From NCBI RefSeq assembly GCF_001695855.1, contig NZ_MBSS01000068.1:167503-231502 (forward strand): a stretch of 64,000 bases of DNA, given 5' to 3'. Below are positions 34,059 through 42,735 of this stretch, piece by piece. Below the pieces are notes generated by a model that was not told the origin of the DNA, ran no database searches, and saw only the letters and a list, made by a program, of their open reading frames with translations. Position numbers and translations under genes: made by a program. Origin of the DNA: Ensifer sp. LC163 (GTDB taxonomy: Bacteria > Pseudomonadota > Alphaproteobacteria > Rhizobiales > Rhizobiaceae). How positions within the stretch are numbered: position 1 is the stretch's first letter; every line of letters starts with the position of its first letter.

Positions 34059-36200
34059 ATGATACTGCGTGTGGGGTCGCTGGCGGTTTTGCTGGCGACG
34101 GTAAGTCGTGTTGCGCTGGCGGAAGATACGACCGTCCTGGATCGTATCGAGGTGACGGCGGGCCGTTCGACGGCGACAATAGGGAATGAACCGGAAGCCT
34201 ATGCCGGCGGGCAGGTCGCCCGCGGCGGCCGTGTGGGTCTGCTCGGCAACCGCGATTTCATGGACACGCCGTTCAACATCACCAGCTACACTTCTCAGAC
34301 GATCGAAAACCAGGGCGCACGGACAGTGGCCGACGTGCTGGCCAATGATCCTTCGGTCAGAAGCACCCATGCCTCCGGCGGTATGTTGGACTCCTTCTAT
34401 ATCAGGGGTTTCCCGCTCAATGAGGGGAACTTCGGTGAGGTGGCGTTCGACGGCGTCTACGGTGTCGCTCCGACTTACCGCCTGTTCACCGACTACGTCG
34501 AGCGTGTCGAGGTGCTCAAGGGTCCAACCGCGCTCATCTATGGGATCTCGCCGAACAGCAGCGTCGGCGGTACGATTAACATCGTGCCCAAGCGTGCGGC
34601 CGATGCCGACCTGACGCGGTTCACGACCGACTATGCGTCGGATCTCTATGGCGGTGGCCATCTTGATTTTAGCCGCCGCTTCGGTGAGGAGCGCCAGCTC
34701 GGCGTCCGCTTCAACGGCAGCTATCACGGCGGCGACACCGGGATCGACAATCAGTCGCGCGACGTGGCTGTCGGGGCGCTTGCGCTCGACTATGAGGGCG
34801 AAGGGTTCAGGGCGACGCTGGACGTCATTGGCCAGCGGGAAGACTTCGACGCTCCGCAACGTCCATTCTTCCCGACCGCCGGCATCGAAATTCCGGACGC
34901 GCCGGACGGACACTCCAATGTCCAGGAGCCGTGGGAATGGTCGAAGAGCGAAGATCTGTCGTGGCTGGGGCGGGTCGAATATGATCTCAGCGACAACGTG
35001 ACGCTGTTCGGCGCCGTCGGCGGCGGCAATTCGCGCGTCGAGCGACTTTTCGGCACGCCCGTCATTCTCAATTCTGCCGGCGATGTCAGTATCACACCGC
35101 AAAACTTCGTTTTCGATGTTGACCGGCTGACGGCCGAGACAGGTGTTCGCGCCACCTTCGACACGGATGCGGTCGAGCACACCGTCACCTTCCAGGTCAG
35201 CGGCCTGGAGCAGAGCCTCGCCCGCGGCTCGAACTCGGGCACCGCCCAGCTTAGCAATCTCTTCAATCCGCTTCCTCGCCCCAGGCAGGACGTGCCGCAA
35301 CCTTCTCACGTGCCGAGGGTCTCTGAGAACGTGTTCTACGGCGTTGCGCTTTCCGACACGATGTCCATGCTCGACGAGCGCCTGCAGTTGACCGTGGGCG
35401 GACGCTTTCAGCGCATCGACACCGAAAACTACAGCGCGGCCACCGGTGCTGTCACCACTTCGTCCGATGAGGACGCGTTCACGCCTCTGGTCGGCATCGT
35501 CGTTAAGCCATGGGACAACGTCGCGCTTTACGCGAACTACGTCGAGGGTCTCAGTGTCGGCGACAGCGCCCCCACGACCGCGATCAATGCCGGTGAAACG
35601 CTCCCGCCCTATCGGTCGAAGCAGTACGAAATCGGCACCAAGGTGGATCTCGGCCGCGTGGCGGTGACGGTCAGCGCATTCCAGATCGAAAAGCCCTTCG
35701 GCCAGCTCGAGGCAAGCAGCGGCGGTCTTGTCTTCGTCGAAGGCGGTGAACAGCGCAATCGCGGCCTCGAACTCAACATCTTCGGTGAAGTGACGCCCGA
35801 GGTCCGGGTGCTCGGCGGCGTGAGCTTCATCCACGGCGAGCTGACGAAAACCAACAGTGCCGCGACCCGTGGCAATACGCCGATCGGCGTGCCGTCGGTA
35901 CAGGTCAATCTGGGTGCGGAGTGGGATACGCCGTTCATGGAAGGTCTGACGCTGACGGGCAATGTCATCCACACCGACGAGCAATACGTCAACACCGCCA
36001 ATACCCAGGAAATCCCCGCGTGGACGCGGCTAGACCTCGGGGCCCGGTATCTGACGGAGATAAACGAAAAGCCGGTTACGTTCCGGGCCGAAGTCGAGAA
36101 CGTCTTCGACCTCGATTACTGGTCCGGCGTCGCGAGCTTCTGCACGATCTCGCAGGGTGCGCCACTGACGGTGAAAGTCTCAATGACAACCGATTTCTGA
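34059..36200 (+). CDS. TonB-dependent siderophore receptor
   Basis: 713 residues, typical for ferrisiderophore receptors. Signal peptide 1-21 (VGSLAVLLATVSRVALA), a TonB-box-like DRIEVTAG near 28-35, the plug domain with DTPFNITSYTSQTIENQGARTVADVLANDPSVR and VERVEVLKGPTALIYG...GGTINIVPKR, then a beta-barrel ending in the aromatic residue Phe (TTDF), as required for outer-membrane assembly. ATG 34059 is preceded by cagggggc at a suitable distance. Expression is probably iron-repressed through the IRO box. It imports a ferric siderophore with TonB energy; the periplasmic SBP at 36466 and the FecCD-type importer at 47657-51802 are candidate partners. Confidence 0.93.
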   Translation: MILRVGSLAVLLATVSRVALAEDTTVLDRIEVTAGRSTATIGNEPEAYAGGQVARGGRVGLLGNRDFMDTPFNITSYTSQTIENQGARTVADVLANDPSVRSTHASGGMLDSFYIRGFPLNEGNFGEVAFDGVYGVAPTYRLFTDYVERVEVLKGPTALIYGISPNSSVGGTINIVPKRAADADLTRFTTDYASDLYGGGHLDFSRRFGEERQLGVRFNGSYHGGDTGIDNQSRDVAVGALALDYEGEGFRATLDVIGQREDFDAPQRPFFPTAGIEIPDAPDGHSNVQEPWEWSKSEDLSWLGRVEYDLSDNVTLFGAVGGGNSRVERLFGTPVILNSAGDVSITPQNFVFDVDRLTAETGVRATFDTDAVEHTVTFQVSGLEQSLARGSNSGTAQLSNLFNPLPRPRQDVPQPSHVPRVSENVFYGVALSDTMSMLDERLQLTVGGRFQRIDTENYSAATGAVTTSSDEDAFTPLVGIVVKPWDNVALYANYVEGLSVGDSAPTTAINAGETLPPYRSKQYEIGTKVDLGRVAVTVSAFQIEKPFGQLEASSGGLVFVEGGEQRNRGLELNIFGEVTPEVRVLGGVSFIHGELTKTNSAATRGNTPIGVPSVQVNLGAEWDTPFMEGLTLTGNVIHTDEQYVNTANTQEIPAWTRLDLGARYLTEINEKPVTFRAEVENVFDLDYWSGVASFCTISQGAPLTVKVSMTTDF

Positions 36201-36237
36201 TGACAGCGTGAGTTGACGCCGTTTCCGGTGATCACAA

Positions 36238-36272
36238 GGGAGGCGCGGCCAGAGGCCGGCGCCTCCCTTTTT
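36238..36272 (+). terminator. Rho-independent terminator of the receptor gene
   Basis: Stem gggaggcgc ... gcgcctccc (36238-36246 with 36259-36267), extended inward by ggcc pairs, then ttttt to 36272. Reads on the plus strand 38 bases after the receptor stop; on the minus strand no T-run follows. Confidence 0.85.
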
Positions 36273-36465
36273 GGTTGGCGGAGAACCAAGTTCAAACGTC
36301 CAAGACCCCAATCGACGCTTCAATCGGGGCACCGGAGCGGAAATGCGAAGGCGAGGGCGTCGATCGACGAGCCTCGCCCGCTCAGAGCATACGAATGTCA
36401 GCCGCCGCGTTAGCGATTTCCCTCGGGCCGGTCGAGAAGGACCCGGAGCAACGCCTTCCAGTACC

Positions 36466-37617
36466 TTAGTCTGCACCGGCGAGGCTGATGGCATAGCCGG
36501 GCCGATAGGGAATAGGCAGGAAACGGCGGTGATATTCGGCGAAGGTCGCATCTGGATCGAGATCGGCAAAAAGATCCGGATGGAACCATTTCGCCAACTG
36601 CTGAACCGCGAAGAACTCATAGGGGCTGTTGTAGAACTGGTGCCAGATGCCGTGAAAGCTTCGCGTCTTCTGGGCGGCAATCCCGGTGTAGGCGTCACGG
36701 GTGGTGAACCAATCGAGTTTCTTGCGCATCTCCTGCGGATCAGCGCCCGGACCAAGCGGTATCCAGTGGCCGCCGGGCACATAGGCCTGCCAATTGGCGC
36801 TTGTGACGACCACATGCTCGGGATTGGAGGCGACGACTTGCTCTGGGTTCAGCTGCCCGAAGGTGCTCGGCAGGAAGTCGCTGCCGAGGTTATGACCACC
36901 GGCGAGCTCCACATACTTGCCGAAATTTTCTGCACCGAACGAAAGGCAGCAATCATCTGCATAGCCGCCGATGCGCTCGATAAAGACCTTGGGCCGGTTT
37001 GGTTTTGCTCGGGCTATGACATCGGTCACCCGTGCCATCGCCTCGTGGCGAAATGCGATGATCTCTTCCGCGCGCGCCTCGCGCCCCAGGATCTTTCCCA
37101 GAAGACGGATCGTCGGCTCTGTGTTCTTCAGCGGGTAGTGGCGGAAGTCGATGTATAGGACCGGGATCTTCAGCTCGGCCAGCTTCTGGATATATTCGGC
37201 GTCCTCGTTGGCTCGCATGGCTTCGAGATTGAGCAGGACCACGTCGGGCTTCTGGACGATTGTTGACTCGATGTCGATCAGTCCATTCTCCTGGCCGGGA
37301 AAGGCAGGGAGCTTTGCAAGCCCAGGAAACGCCTGAAGATATTGGTCATAGGTGGCAGGGTCGGCCTCGATCAGATCGTTGCGCCATGCGACGACGCGGG
37401 CCAACGGATCTTGCGGTTCAAGCGACGCGAGGAGATAGAGCTGCCGCCCCTCGCCGAGAAGTACGCGCTTGACCGGGACATTGACAGTCACCTCGCGGCC
37501 GGTGATGTCGGTGACGGTGGTCGGCGTTTGCGCGGCTGCCGTCGGCTCGCTCGCAAAGACCGCTAACGGGCTTAACGCCACCAAGGCAAGGGCAGCGATC
37601 ACGGCGCGCAGTACCAT
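36466..37617 (-). CDS. Iron-siderophore ABC substrate-binding protein (FepB/FecB class), paralogue A
   Basis: 383 residues from ATG 37617, which has gaggag seven bases upstream; the frame is open to 37674 but weaker there. Signal peptide (VIAALALVALSPLAVFA). The mature domain starts with TDITGREVTVNVPVKRVLLGEGRQ and has the TroA-like long-helix fold (KPDVVLLNLEA, YIDFRHYPLKNTEPTIRLLG). Adjacent cysteines Cys223-Cys224 in GYADDCCLSFG are conserved in two further paralogues in this window. It lacks its own permease or ATPase: upstream is a broken MFS gene, downstream it converges with the receptor. Likely delivers a ferric complex to the FecCD-type importer encoded 10 kb away (inference). Confidence 0.9.
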   Translation of the reverse strand: MVLRAVIAALALVALSPLAVFASEPTAAAQTPTTVTDITGREVTVNVPVKRVLLGEGRQLYLLASLEPQDPLARVVAWRNDLIEADPATYDQYLQAFPGLAKLPAFPGQENGLIDIESTIVQKPDVVLLNLEAMRANEDAEYIQKLAELKIPVLYIDFRHYPLKNTEPTIRLLGKILGREARAEEIIAFRHEAMARVTDVIARAKPNRPKVFIERIGGYADDCCLSFGAENFGKYVELAGGHNLGSDFLPSTFGQLNPEQVVASNPEHVVVTSANWQAYVPGGHWIPLGPGADPQEMRKKLDWFTTRDAYTGIAAQKTRSFHGIWHQFYNSPYEFFAVQQLAKWFHPDLFADLDPDATFAEYHRRFLPIPYRPGYAISLAGAD

Positions 37618-37628
37618 GGGTTTTCTCC

Positions 37629-38098
37629 TCAAGATAGTTCTCCTTTGTCGATTATGCGGGCCGATTTGAGCCATAGGCCGAGCGCCACGAGACTTGAAAG
37701 GCCGTAAAGGCCAGCAACGATGGGGAAGGCGCGATGTAGCCGGCGCAGGCCCCCTGCAGGAAGCGCAACGCCAGGATGGTCCAGACGTTCTCGGCGAAGG
37801 CGACGAGCAATTGCGTGATCGCCAGGCCGGCGAGTGCTCGCACCATCATGAGGCGATTGCCGTAGCGATCGCCTATGCGACCCCAGAACGCGCTCGTCAC
37901 CGACACGCCGAGCATAGGGCAGACATAGACGCCGATGCCGGCCAAGCCGAAGACGCTGTCGGAAGGGCTTAGTTCCCGGATCTGAATCGGCCAAAACGGG
38001 CCGCTCATTTCCATTGCGCCCATGGAAATGAATTGCAGGCCGAAAAGCAGCGCGAACACCGGGCCGAAGCCGCGCAGGGCACTGATTGCACCAGTCAT
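37629..38098 (-). pseudogene. MFS transporter with large internal deletion
   Basis: From ATG 38098 the frame reads [56 protein letters not shown] (the MFS motif A loop) and [15 protein letters not shown], i.e. helices 1-4. It then shifts frame at about 37725 into [21 protein letters not shown], the last helix of an MFS protein, ending at 37629. Roughly helices 5-11 are missing, so this is a deletion derivative, not a full exporter. Its stop is 12 bases from the SBP start, so the ancestral operon was probably siderophore/iron related. Confidence 0.82.
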
Positions 38099-38815
38099 TG
38101 GATACTCGGGAGCCTGAAGAGGCCGCGCCCGATTAGGCAATAGCGGTCGCGTTCCAGATGCATCGGCACGACCGGGCAGGTCGGCCACGGCCATTGGAGG
38201 AGGGCCGCGCGCACCTCAATCTCCAGGGTAAGGCGGGGCCGGTGCGGCAAGCAGCAACTACGAAACCGAATCGTGATTTCTTGCTCCACGCGCCCGGCCT
38301 CGCACTGTTTAGAGAGATGCTAATAATATGAGTGTAACTATCCAGTTATTCGCTGGTTTAGTCATAGATGATCATCCCGTCAACGGGGCTGCATAAGGAA
38401 CGGCTGGAAGGCACGCGATCTTCGCGACACCGAGGTCAATTGAAGGTTCCCGCGGGATGCCGGTCTGTTCCGCCGTCAGTCGGCAGTTCGCTTTCGCTGC
38501 GTCGGCATCGCACAATGTATCGTCAGGAACACAAGAAAAAGCCTCGGCTTCGCCGTCAATGCCGAGGTCGGAAGGCGGGCCGCCGACACGATGCTCTCTC
38601 TGGGGGAGGCGGCCGATATACAGCGCCGCGCGTCTATTTAGACGCGCAAAGGTCGCTGTAACACTTTGAGTTGCTGCATAATTTTGTCCTTAAATCGATT
38701 CCGATTTAAGGAATTATGCAGTAGAGCTGAGACTGCTTCGGCTTGATTTGTTGAGGCGCACCCAGGCGCCTGGCGACACGCGTCGCCCTGCCCCGAGCTG
38801 CCTGATTGATTTTTG
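38099..38815. other. Long intergenic region containing a RIME-like repeat
   Basis: 717 bases without a supported gene. It holds the RIME-like element 38621-38724, a hairpin (gcctcggc/gccgaggt near 38550-38575) and AT-rich promoter-like sequence near 38320-38370 that could drive the minus-strand MFS/SBP unit. Short frames inside are repeat translations. Confidence 0.5.
38621..38724 (-). repeat. RIME-like mosaic repeat, copy 1
   Basis: About 104 bases with two palindromes: gcgcgtc-tattta-gacgcgc (38628-38647) and ccttaaatcgattccgatttaagg (38688-38711), flanked by gctgcat/atgcag-type ends. It is the inverted counterpart of 46616-46720, and the arrangement matches the Rhizobium intergenic mosaic element RIME1 (about 108 bp with two large palindromes). 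Confidence 0.8.
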
Positions 38816-40150
38816 TTATCTGACCAGACGGATTGCACCAGGATTGTTGATGGTGTTGTTCGCGAGCTCCGCCTTGCAATCCAGTTCGAAGCTGCTGTTG
38901 CCGATCATGGTGATCTCCTGCGCGACGATGCGCACGCATTCGCCGCCGGTGGAGCCGTTGCCGGCATACTGGATCTCACGCGATGCCGGCATGTAGATGA
39001 TGCCCGCAAGCGACGAGGCGCTGTTGCCGTTGATCGTCGCGGTCGCCGTATTGTTCCTGGCGGCGACGATCGAGAAACCCGCCCAGTCACCCGATAGAGA
39101 TGGGCTGACCTTGAAGGTCGATCCGCCGTGAATGTCGAGCTGGGCCCCGTTCAGCAGGAAGAAGGTAACGCCTTCGCCGGCGACCACCGATTGGCTGGTG
39201 AATTTCAGACTGCCGCCGTCGATGATGTAGTACCCCGGCCGCAGAAGGACCTTGCCCTTGATCTCCAAACCGCCATAGGTCCCGGGCTTCAGTTCGACAG
39301 TATAGCCGGCAGGCGCGTTGTTCGGCGTTTTGCTCGTGCCGTTGCAATCGCCATTGCCGCCACCGCCCGCCACGAAGTTCTGTCCGCATCCGGCGAGGTT
39401 CACCCAGCTCGCCGTCGTCGGCATCTTCTTGAACCGGAATGGGTCCAGGATAGGTGGAACCCCTTCCACCGCTTTGCCGCAGGCGAGCTCGAGATGAGCC
39501 AGCGTCGCCGATACCTTGCCTGCCGCATAAAGACACTCGGCCTTCAAGGTGGCTGAACCGCTGAGATAGATCGACTGCGTATCGCTCGAATTCGAGGTGA
39601 TGGTACAGCCGGACGTATCGACACTTGCACTGCCGCTCACTTCGAAGGCCCGGCTTGCGGTCGGATGGAGTGCCAGGATGCATGCTTCCCTTCCCGGCAT
39701 GCGCGCGGCGACGCTTTCGCGATGGATCGTATAGGGTCGAAGGCCCCAGAAAAGCGGAGCATATTTGAGCTCATAGGTCGTCGTCGCCGTGGTCTCCGCG
39801 CCGAGTGCACCGAAAGCGACCTTGATTGCCTGGGTCGCCACCGGCGTCGAACTCCCCGACCCGATCTCGTCGACGATGTCTGGCATGCCGAAATTGGCGA
39901 AGAAGGTATTGCTCGCCAGGTCTTTCGTCTGGGCCTCATCCTCCCCTTCACCATAGGACTTGACCGCGGAAAAAGCGGCCGCATCGAGCGCGTCCTGCAT
40001 CTTGGCGGACTCGAGGTTGATGCGGGCGAGATTGATGGCAATGGAAGCGGCGGTAAACAACGGTACCATCACCAGAGCTGTCATGATGGCAAAGTTGCCG
40101 TTTTCGTCCTCAAAAATGCGGACGAGCTTGTTCTTCAGATTGCTGCGCAT
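38816..40150 (-). CDS. TadG-like (TadE/G family) protein, orphan
   Basis: 444 residues from ATG 40150 (ggggag upstream). The N-terminus is of the TadE/TadG type: a short cytoplasmic segment, then FEDENGNFAIMTALVMVPLFTAASIAINLARI, the hydrophobic anchor (Flp-like segment with GNFAIMxAL), and the QDALDAAAFSAVKS helix that follows in TadG. The remainder is a Cys-containing, Gly/Ser/Asn-rich periplasmic domain (about 180-440) with beta-strand character (GGSLKFTSQSVVAGEGVTFFLLNG, repeated). Normally tadG belongs to a cpa/tad pilus cluster; no other tad gene is present here, so it may act alone or with a cluster elsewhere. Confidence 0.83.
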   Translation of the reverse strand: MRSNLKNKLVRIFEDENGNFAIMTALVMVPLFTAASIAINLARINLESAKMQDALDAAAFSAVKSYGEGEDEAQTKDLASNTFFANFGMPDIVDEIGSGSSTPVATQAIKVAFGALGAETTATTTYELKYAPLFWGLRPYTIHRESVAARMPGREACILALHPTASRAFEVSGSASVDTSGCTITSNSSDTQSIYLSGSATLKAECLYAAGKVSATLAHLELACGKAVEGVPPILDPFRFKKMPTTASWVNLAGCGQNFVAGGGGNGDCNGTSKTPNNAPAGYTVELKPGTYGGLEIKGKVLLRPGYYIIDGGSLKFTSQSVVAGEGVTFFLLNGAQLDIHGGSTFKVSPSLSGDWAGFSIVAARNNTATATINGNSASSLAGIIYMPASREIQYAGNGSTGGECVRIVAQEITMIGNSSFELDCKAELANNTINNPGAIRLVR

Positions 40151-40503
40151 CTTGCTTCGCTCCCCCACAACAGATCACCACCACTTCGGAGCCACGTGGC
40201 CCCAACGCAAAAAGGCATGAGTTGGAGCTAGATGCGGCCAGTTGGCCGCGCCCCTCTCTGCGCTCCAAAACAGGGTGCTAATTTAGCCGCAAATAGTAGC
40301 GAAATGACTTACGAACTCGTTAAACTTTGTCGAAGTGGGTGCTGCGAGCGCGTTCGGCCAACGATCGGGTGTTTTCCAATGTCGGAGACGAGCCAGTGCG
40401 TCTCATTCCAACCATTCTTAGCCCGTGAAAACGGCCGCCCGCATCACTTTAAAGGTCAAGGCCGCCGATGGCGGCGCGGCCGTTCTGTTCTCGTCCAGTC
40501 CGT
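40151..40503. other. Intergenic, no gene recognised
   Basis: 353 bases between the TadG-like gene and the CodA-like gene, both minus strand. Contains AT-rich sequence near 40275-40330 suited to the tadG-like promoter and an imperfect GC-rich inverted repeat near 40460-40485, possibly a weak terminator for the nucleoside operon. Confidence 0.4.
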
Positions 40504-41796
40504 TCAACGCGCTTGCGGTGGCACGACGTGGCGGCGGTTGATGGTCGCCGGACGGCCCTTGATGGACAGGGCCGTATCGCGTTTTTCGCGTTCAGCCACG
40601 ACTTTGCCCTTCGCGACGACACAAAGCCGCTCGGCGCGCAGGCGCACCGCCTCGATGGGGTTGCCCGCATCGAGCACGACGAGGCTTGCCGATTTGCCGA
40701 CGGCCAGGCCGAGATGATCGAGTCCCATGATCTCGGCATTGACCTTGGTGACCATGTCGAAGCAGGTGCGCATGTCCGCGGGCGAGGACATCTGGGCGAC
40801 GTGCAATCCCATGAAGGCGACGTCGAGCATGTCGGCTGTGCCGAGGGAGTACCAGGGATCGAGCACGCAATCCTGACCCCAGCCGGTGCGGATGCCGGCA
40901 TTCAGCAACTCGGGCACTCGCGTCAGGCCACGGCGCTTGGGATAGGTGTCGTGCCGCCCCTGCAGCATGATGTTGATGAGCGGATTGGGGATCGCCGAGA
41001 CACCGGCTTCCGCAATCAGCGGCAGCAGCTTCGAGACGTAGTAGTTGTCCATCGAATGCATCGAGGTGAGGTGCGAGCCAGCCACCCGGCCTTGCAGGCC
41101 GAGCCTCCGGGTCTCATAGGCAAGCTGCTCGATATGGCGCGACAGCGGGTCGTCGGTCTCGTCGCAATGCAGGTCGACCATCAGGCCGCGCTTGGCCGCG
41201 ATCTCGCAAAGTTCGGTAACGGAACGCGTGCCGTCGGACATGGTCCGCTCGAAATGCGGGATGCCGCCGACGATGTCGACGCCCATGTCGAGGGCGCGGA
41301 TGGTGTTTTCGCGCGCATTCGGCGAGCGATAGAGCCCGTCCTGCGGGAAAGCGACGAGCTGGAGATCGATATAGGGCGCGATCTCTTTCTTGACCTCGAG
41401 CAGCGCTTCCACCGCGAGAAGGCGGTCGTCGCAGGTATCGACATGGGTGCGGATGGCGAGGAGGCCCATCGAGACCGCCCAGTCGCAATAGGCCAGCGCG
41501 CGTTCCTTGACGGCCTCGTGGGTCAGGAGCGGCTTGAGTTCGCCCCACAGCGCGATGCCTTCGAGCAGCGTGCCCGAGGCATTGATGCGCGGCAGGCCGT
41601 AGGACAGCGTTGCGTCCATATGGAAATGCGGATCGACAAAGGGCTGGCTGACGAGGTTGCCCGAGGCATCGACGACACGACCGGCCTCGGCATCGATGCT
41701 TGGCTCGATCACGGCGATCCTGTCGCCCTTGATGCCGATATCGGCGACGGTTCCATCGGGCAGCGTGCCGCCCTTTACGATCAGGTCGAAACTCAT
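40504..41796 (-). CDS. CodA-like amidohydrolase (cytosine deaminase family)
   Basis: 430 residues, nearly the length of E. coli CodA and aligned with it over its whole length. Metal and catalytic residues are present: His57 and His59 in DPHFHMD, His210 and Glu213 in DLHCDETDD, His242 in GSHLTSMH, Asp309 in GQDCVLDPWY. The residue after Asp309 is Cys310, whereas E. coli CodA has Asp314 there, and the preceding His is Gln308; position 314 is known to influence substrate choice. ATG 41796 overlaps the stop of the upstream permease (ATGA); the longer open frame is just the permease region. It would deaminate a pyrimidine or related amino-heterocycle brought in by the BMP-type importer upstream. 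Confidence 0.88.
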   Translation of the reverse strand: MSFDLIVKGGTLPDGTVADIGIKGDRIAVIEPSIDAEAGRVVDASGNLVSQPFVDPHFHMDATLSYGLPRINASGTLLEGIALWGELKPLLTHEAVKERALAYCDWAVSMGLLAIRTHVDTCDDRLLAVEALLEVKKEIAPYIDLQLVAFPQDGLYRSPNARENTIRALDMGVDIVGGIPHFERTMSDGTRSVTELCEIAAKRGLMVDLHCDETDDPLSRHIEQLAYETRRLGLQGRVAGSHLTSMHSMDNYYVSKLLPLIAEAGVSAIPNPLINIMLQGRHDTYPKRRGLTRVPELLNAGIRTGWGQDCVLDPWYSLGTADMLDVAFMGLHVAQMSSPADMRTCFDMVTKVNAEIMGLDHLGLAVGKSASLVVLDAGNPIEAVRLRAERLCVVAKGKVVAEREKRDTALSIKGRPATINRRHVVPPQAR

Positions 41797-42734
41797 CTTT
41801 CGCCTTTCTGGTAAGGGATCATCAAAGCTTTGGGATAGGTGGCGCGGCGTGCGACCAGGATCAGCGCCAGGATCGACAGCGCATAGGGCATCATCAGGAA
41901 AACCTGATAGGGCACGATGCCGCCCGATATCTGCTGCAGGCGAACCTGATAGGCGTCGAAGGCGGCGAACAGGATGGCGCCGATCAGCGCCTTTCCTGGC
42001 CGCCAGGAGCCGAAGACGACCAGCGCGATGCAAATCCAGCCGCGCCCATTGATCATCTGGAAGAAGAACGAGTTGAAGGCCGAGGTGGTGAGAAAGGCCC
42101 CGCCGACCGCCATCAGCGCACTGCCGACGACGACGGCGCCCATGCGGATGCTGGTGACCGAAATGCCCTGCGCTTCGACCGCCGACGGGTTTTCGCCGGC
42201 AGCGCGAACGGCGAGGCCGATGGGCGTGCGATAGAGGATCCAGGCGACGGCTGCGACCGACACGAATGCGAGATAGGTCAGCGGCGTCTGGGTAAACAGC
42301 GCCTCGCCAACTACGGGAATGCTGGACAGGCCCGGGATCGGCAGGGGCTGGAACGGCTCGATCTTGGGCGGCGACGTCACCTCGGGCAGCGCAAGACGAT
42401 AGGTGTAATAGGTAAGACTCGTAGCAAGCAGCGTAACGCCGATGCCGACGACATGTTGCGACAGGCCGAGCGGTACCGTGAGCGTGGCGTGCAGCAGGCC
42501 GAACATGGCACCGACAAGGGCAGCGACCAGCAAGCCGGCCCAAAGATTGCCGCCAGAATAGACGGTGAACCAGCCGGCGAAAGCGCCCGCCGTCATGATC
42601 CCCTCGATGCCGAGGTTGAGGACGCCCGCGCGCTCGCAGATCAACTCGCCCATGGTCGCGAAGATCAGCGGGGATGCTATGCGGATGGCGGCAACCCAGA
42701 AGGAGGCGGTGAAGAGGATTTCAAGCGCGTCCAT
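41793..42734 (-). CDS. ABC transporter permease, BMP-type nucleoside importer (NupQ/YufQ-like)
   Basis: 313 residues, about eight to ten hydrophobic segments. Starts MDALEILFTASFWVAAIRIASPLIFATMGELICERAGVLNLGIEGIMTAGAF, the hallmark of the second permease of BMP-family nucleoside importers (GELxxERAGVxNLGxEGxM). Works with the next upstream permease, from which it is separated by one base. Its stop overlaps the CodA-like start. Confidence 0.92.
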   Translation of the reverse strand: MDALEILFTASFWVAAIRIASPLIFATMGELICERAGVLNLGIEGIMTAGAFAGWFTVYSGGNLWAGLLVAALVGAMFGLLHATLTVPLGLSQHVVGIGVTLLATSLTYYTYRLALPEVTSPPKIEPFQPLPIPGLSSIPVVGEALFTQTPLTYLAFVSVAAVAWILYRTPIGLAVRAAGENPSAVEAQGISVTSIRMGAVVVGSALMAVGGAFLTTSAFNSFFFQMINGRGWICIALVVFGSWRPGKALIGAILFAAFDAYQVRLQQISGGIVPYQVFLMMPYALSILALILVARRATYPKALMIPYQKGER

Positions 42735-42735
42735 G

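Noticed and set aside
34053..35984. 643-codon minus-strand open frame opposite the TonB receptor
   Set aside because: The plus strand has signal peptide, plug and barrel motifs and a terminator; the antisense frame has no similarity.
38083..38097. TGA-N9-TCA match overlapping the MFS start codon
   Set aside because: The 6-base consensus occurs by chance many times in 64 kb; here it lies across the start codon in GC-rich sequence, not in a promoter, so it is not called an IRO box.
40445..40503. GC-rich inverted repeat after the CodA-like gene
   Set aside because: On the minus strand no convincing T-run follows, so it is not called a terminator.
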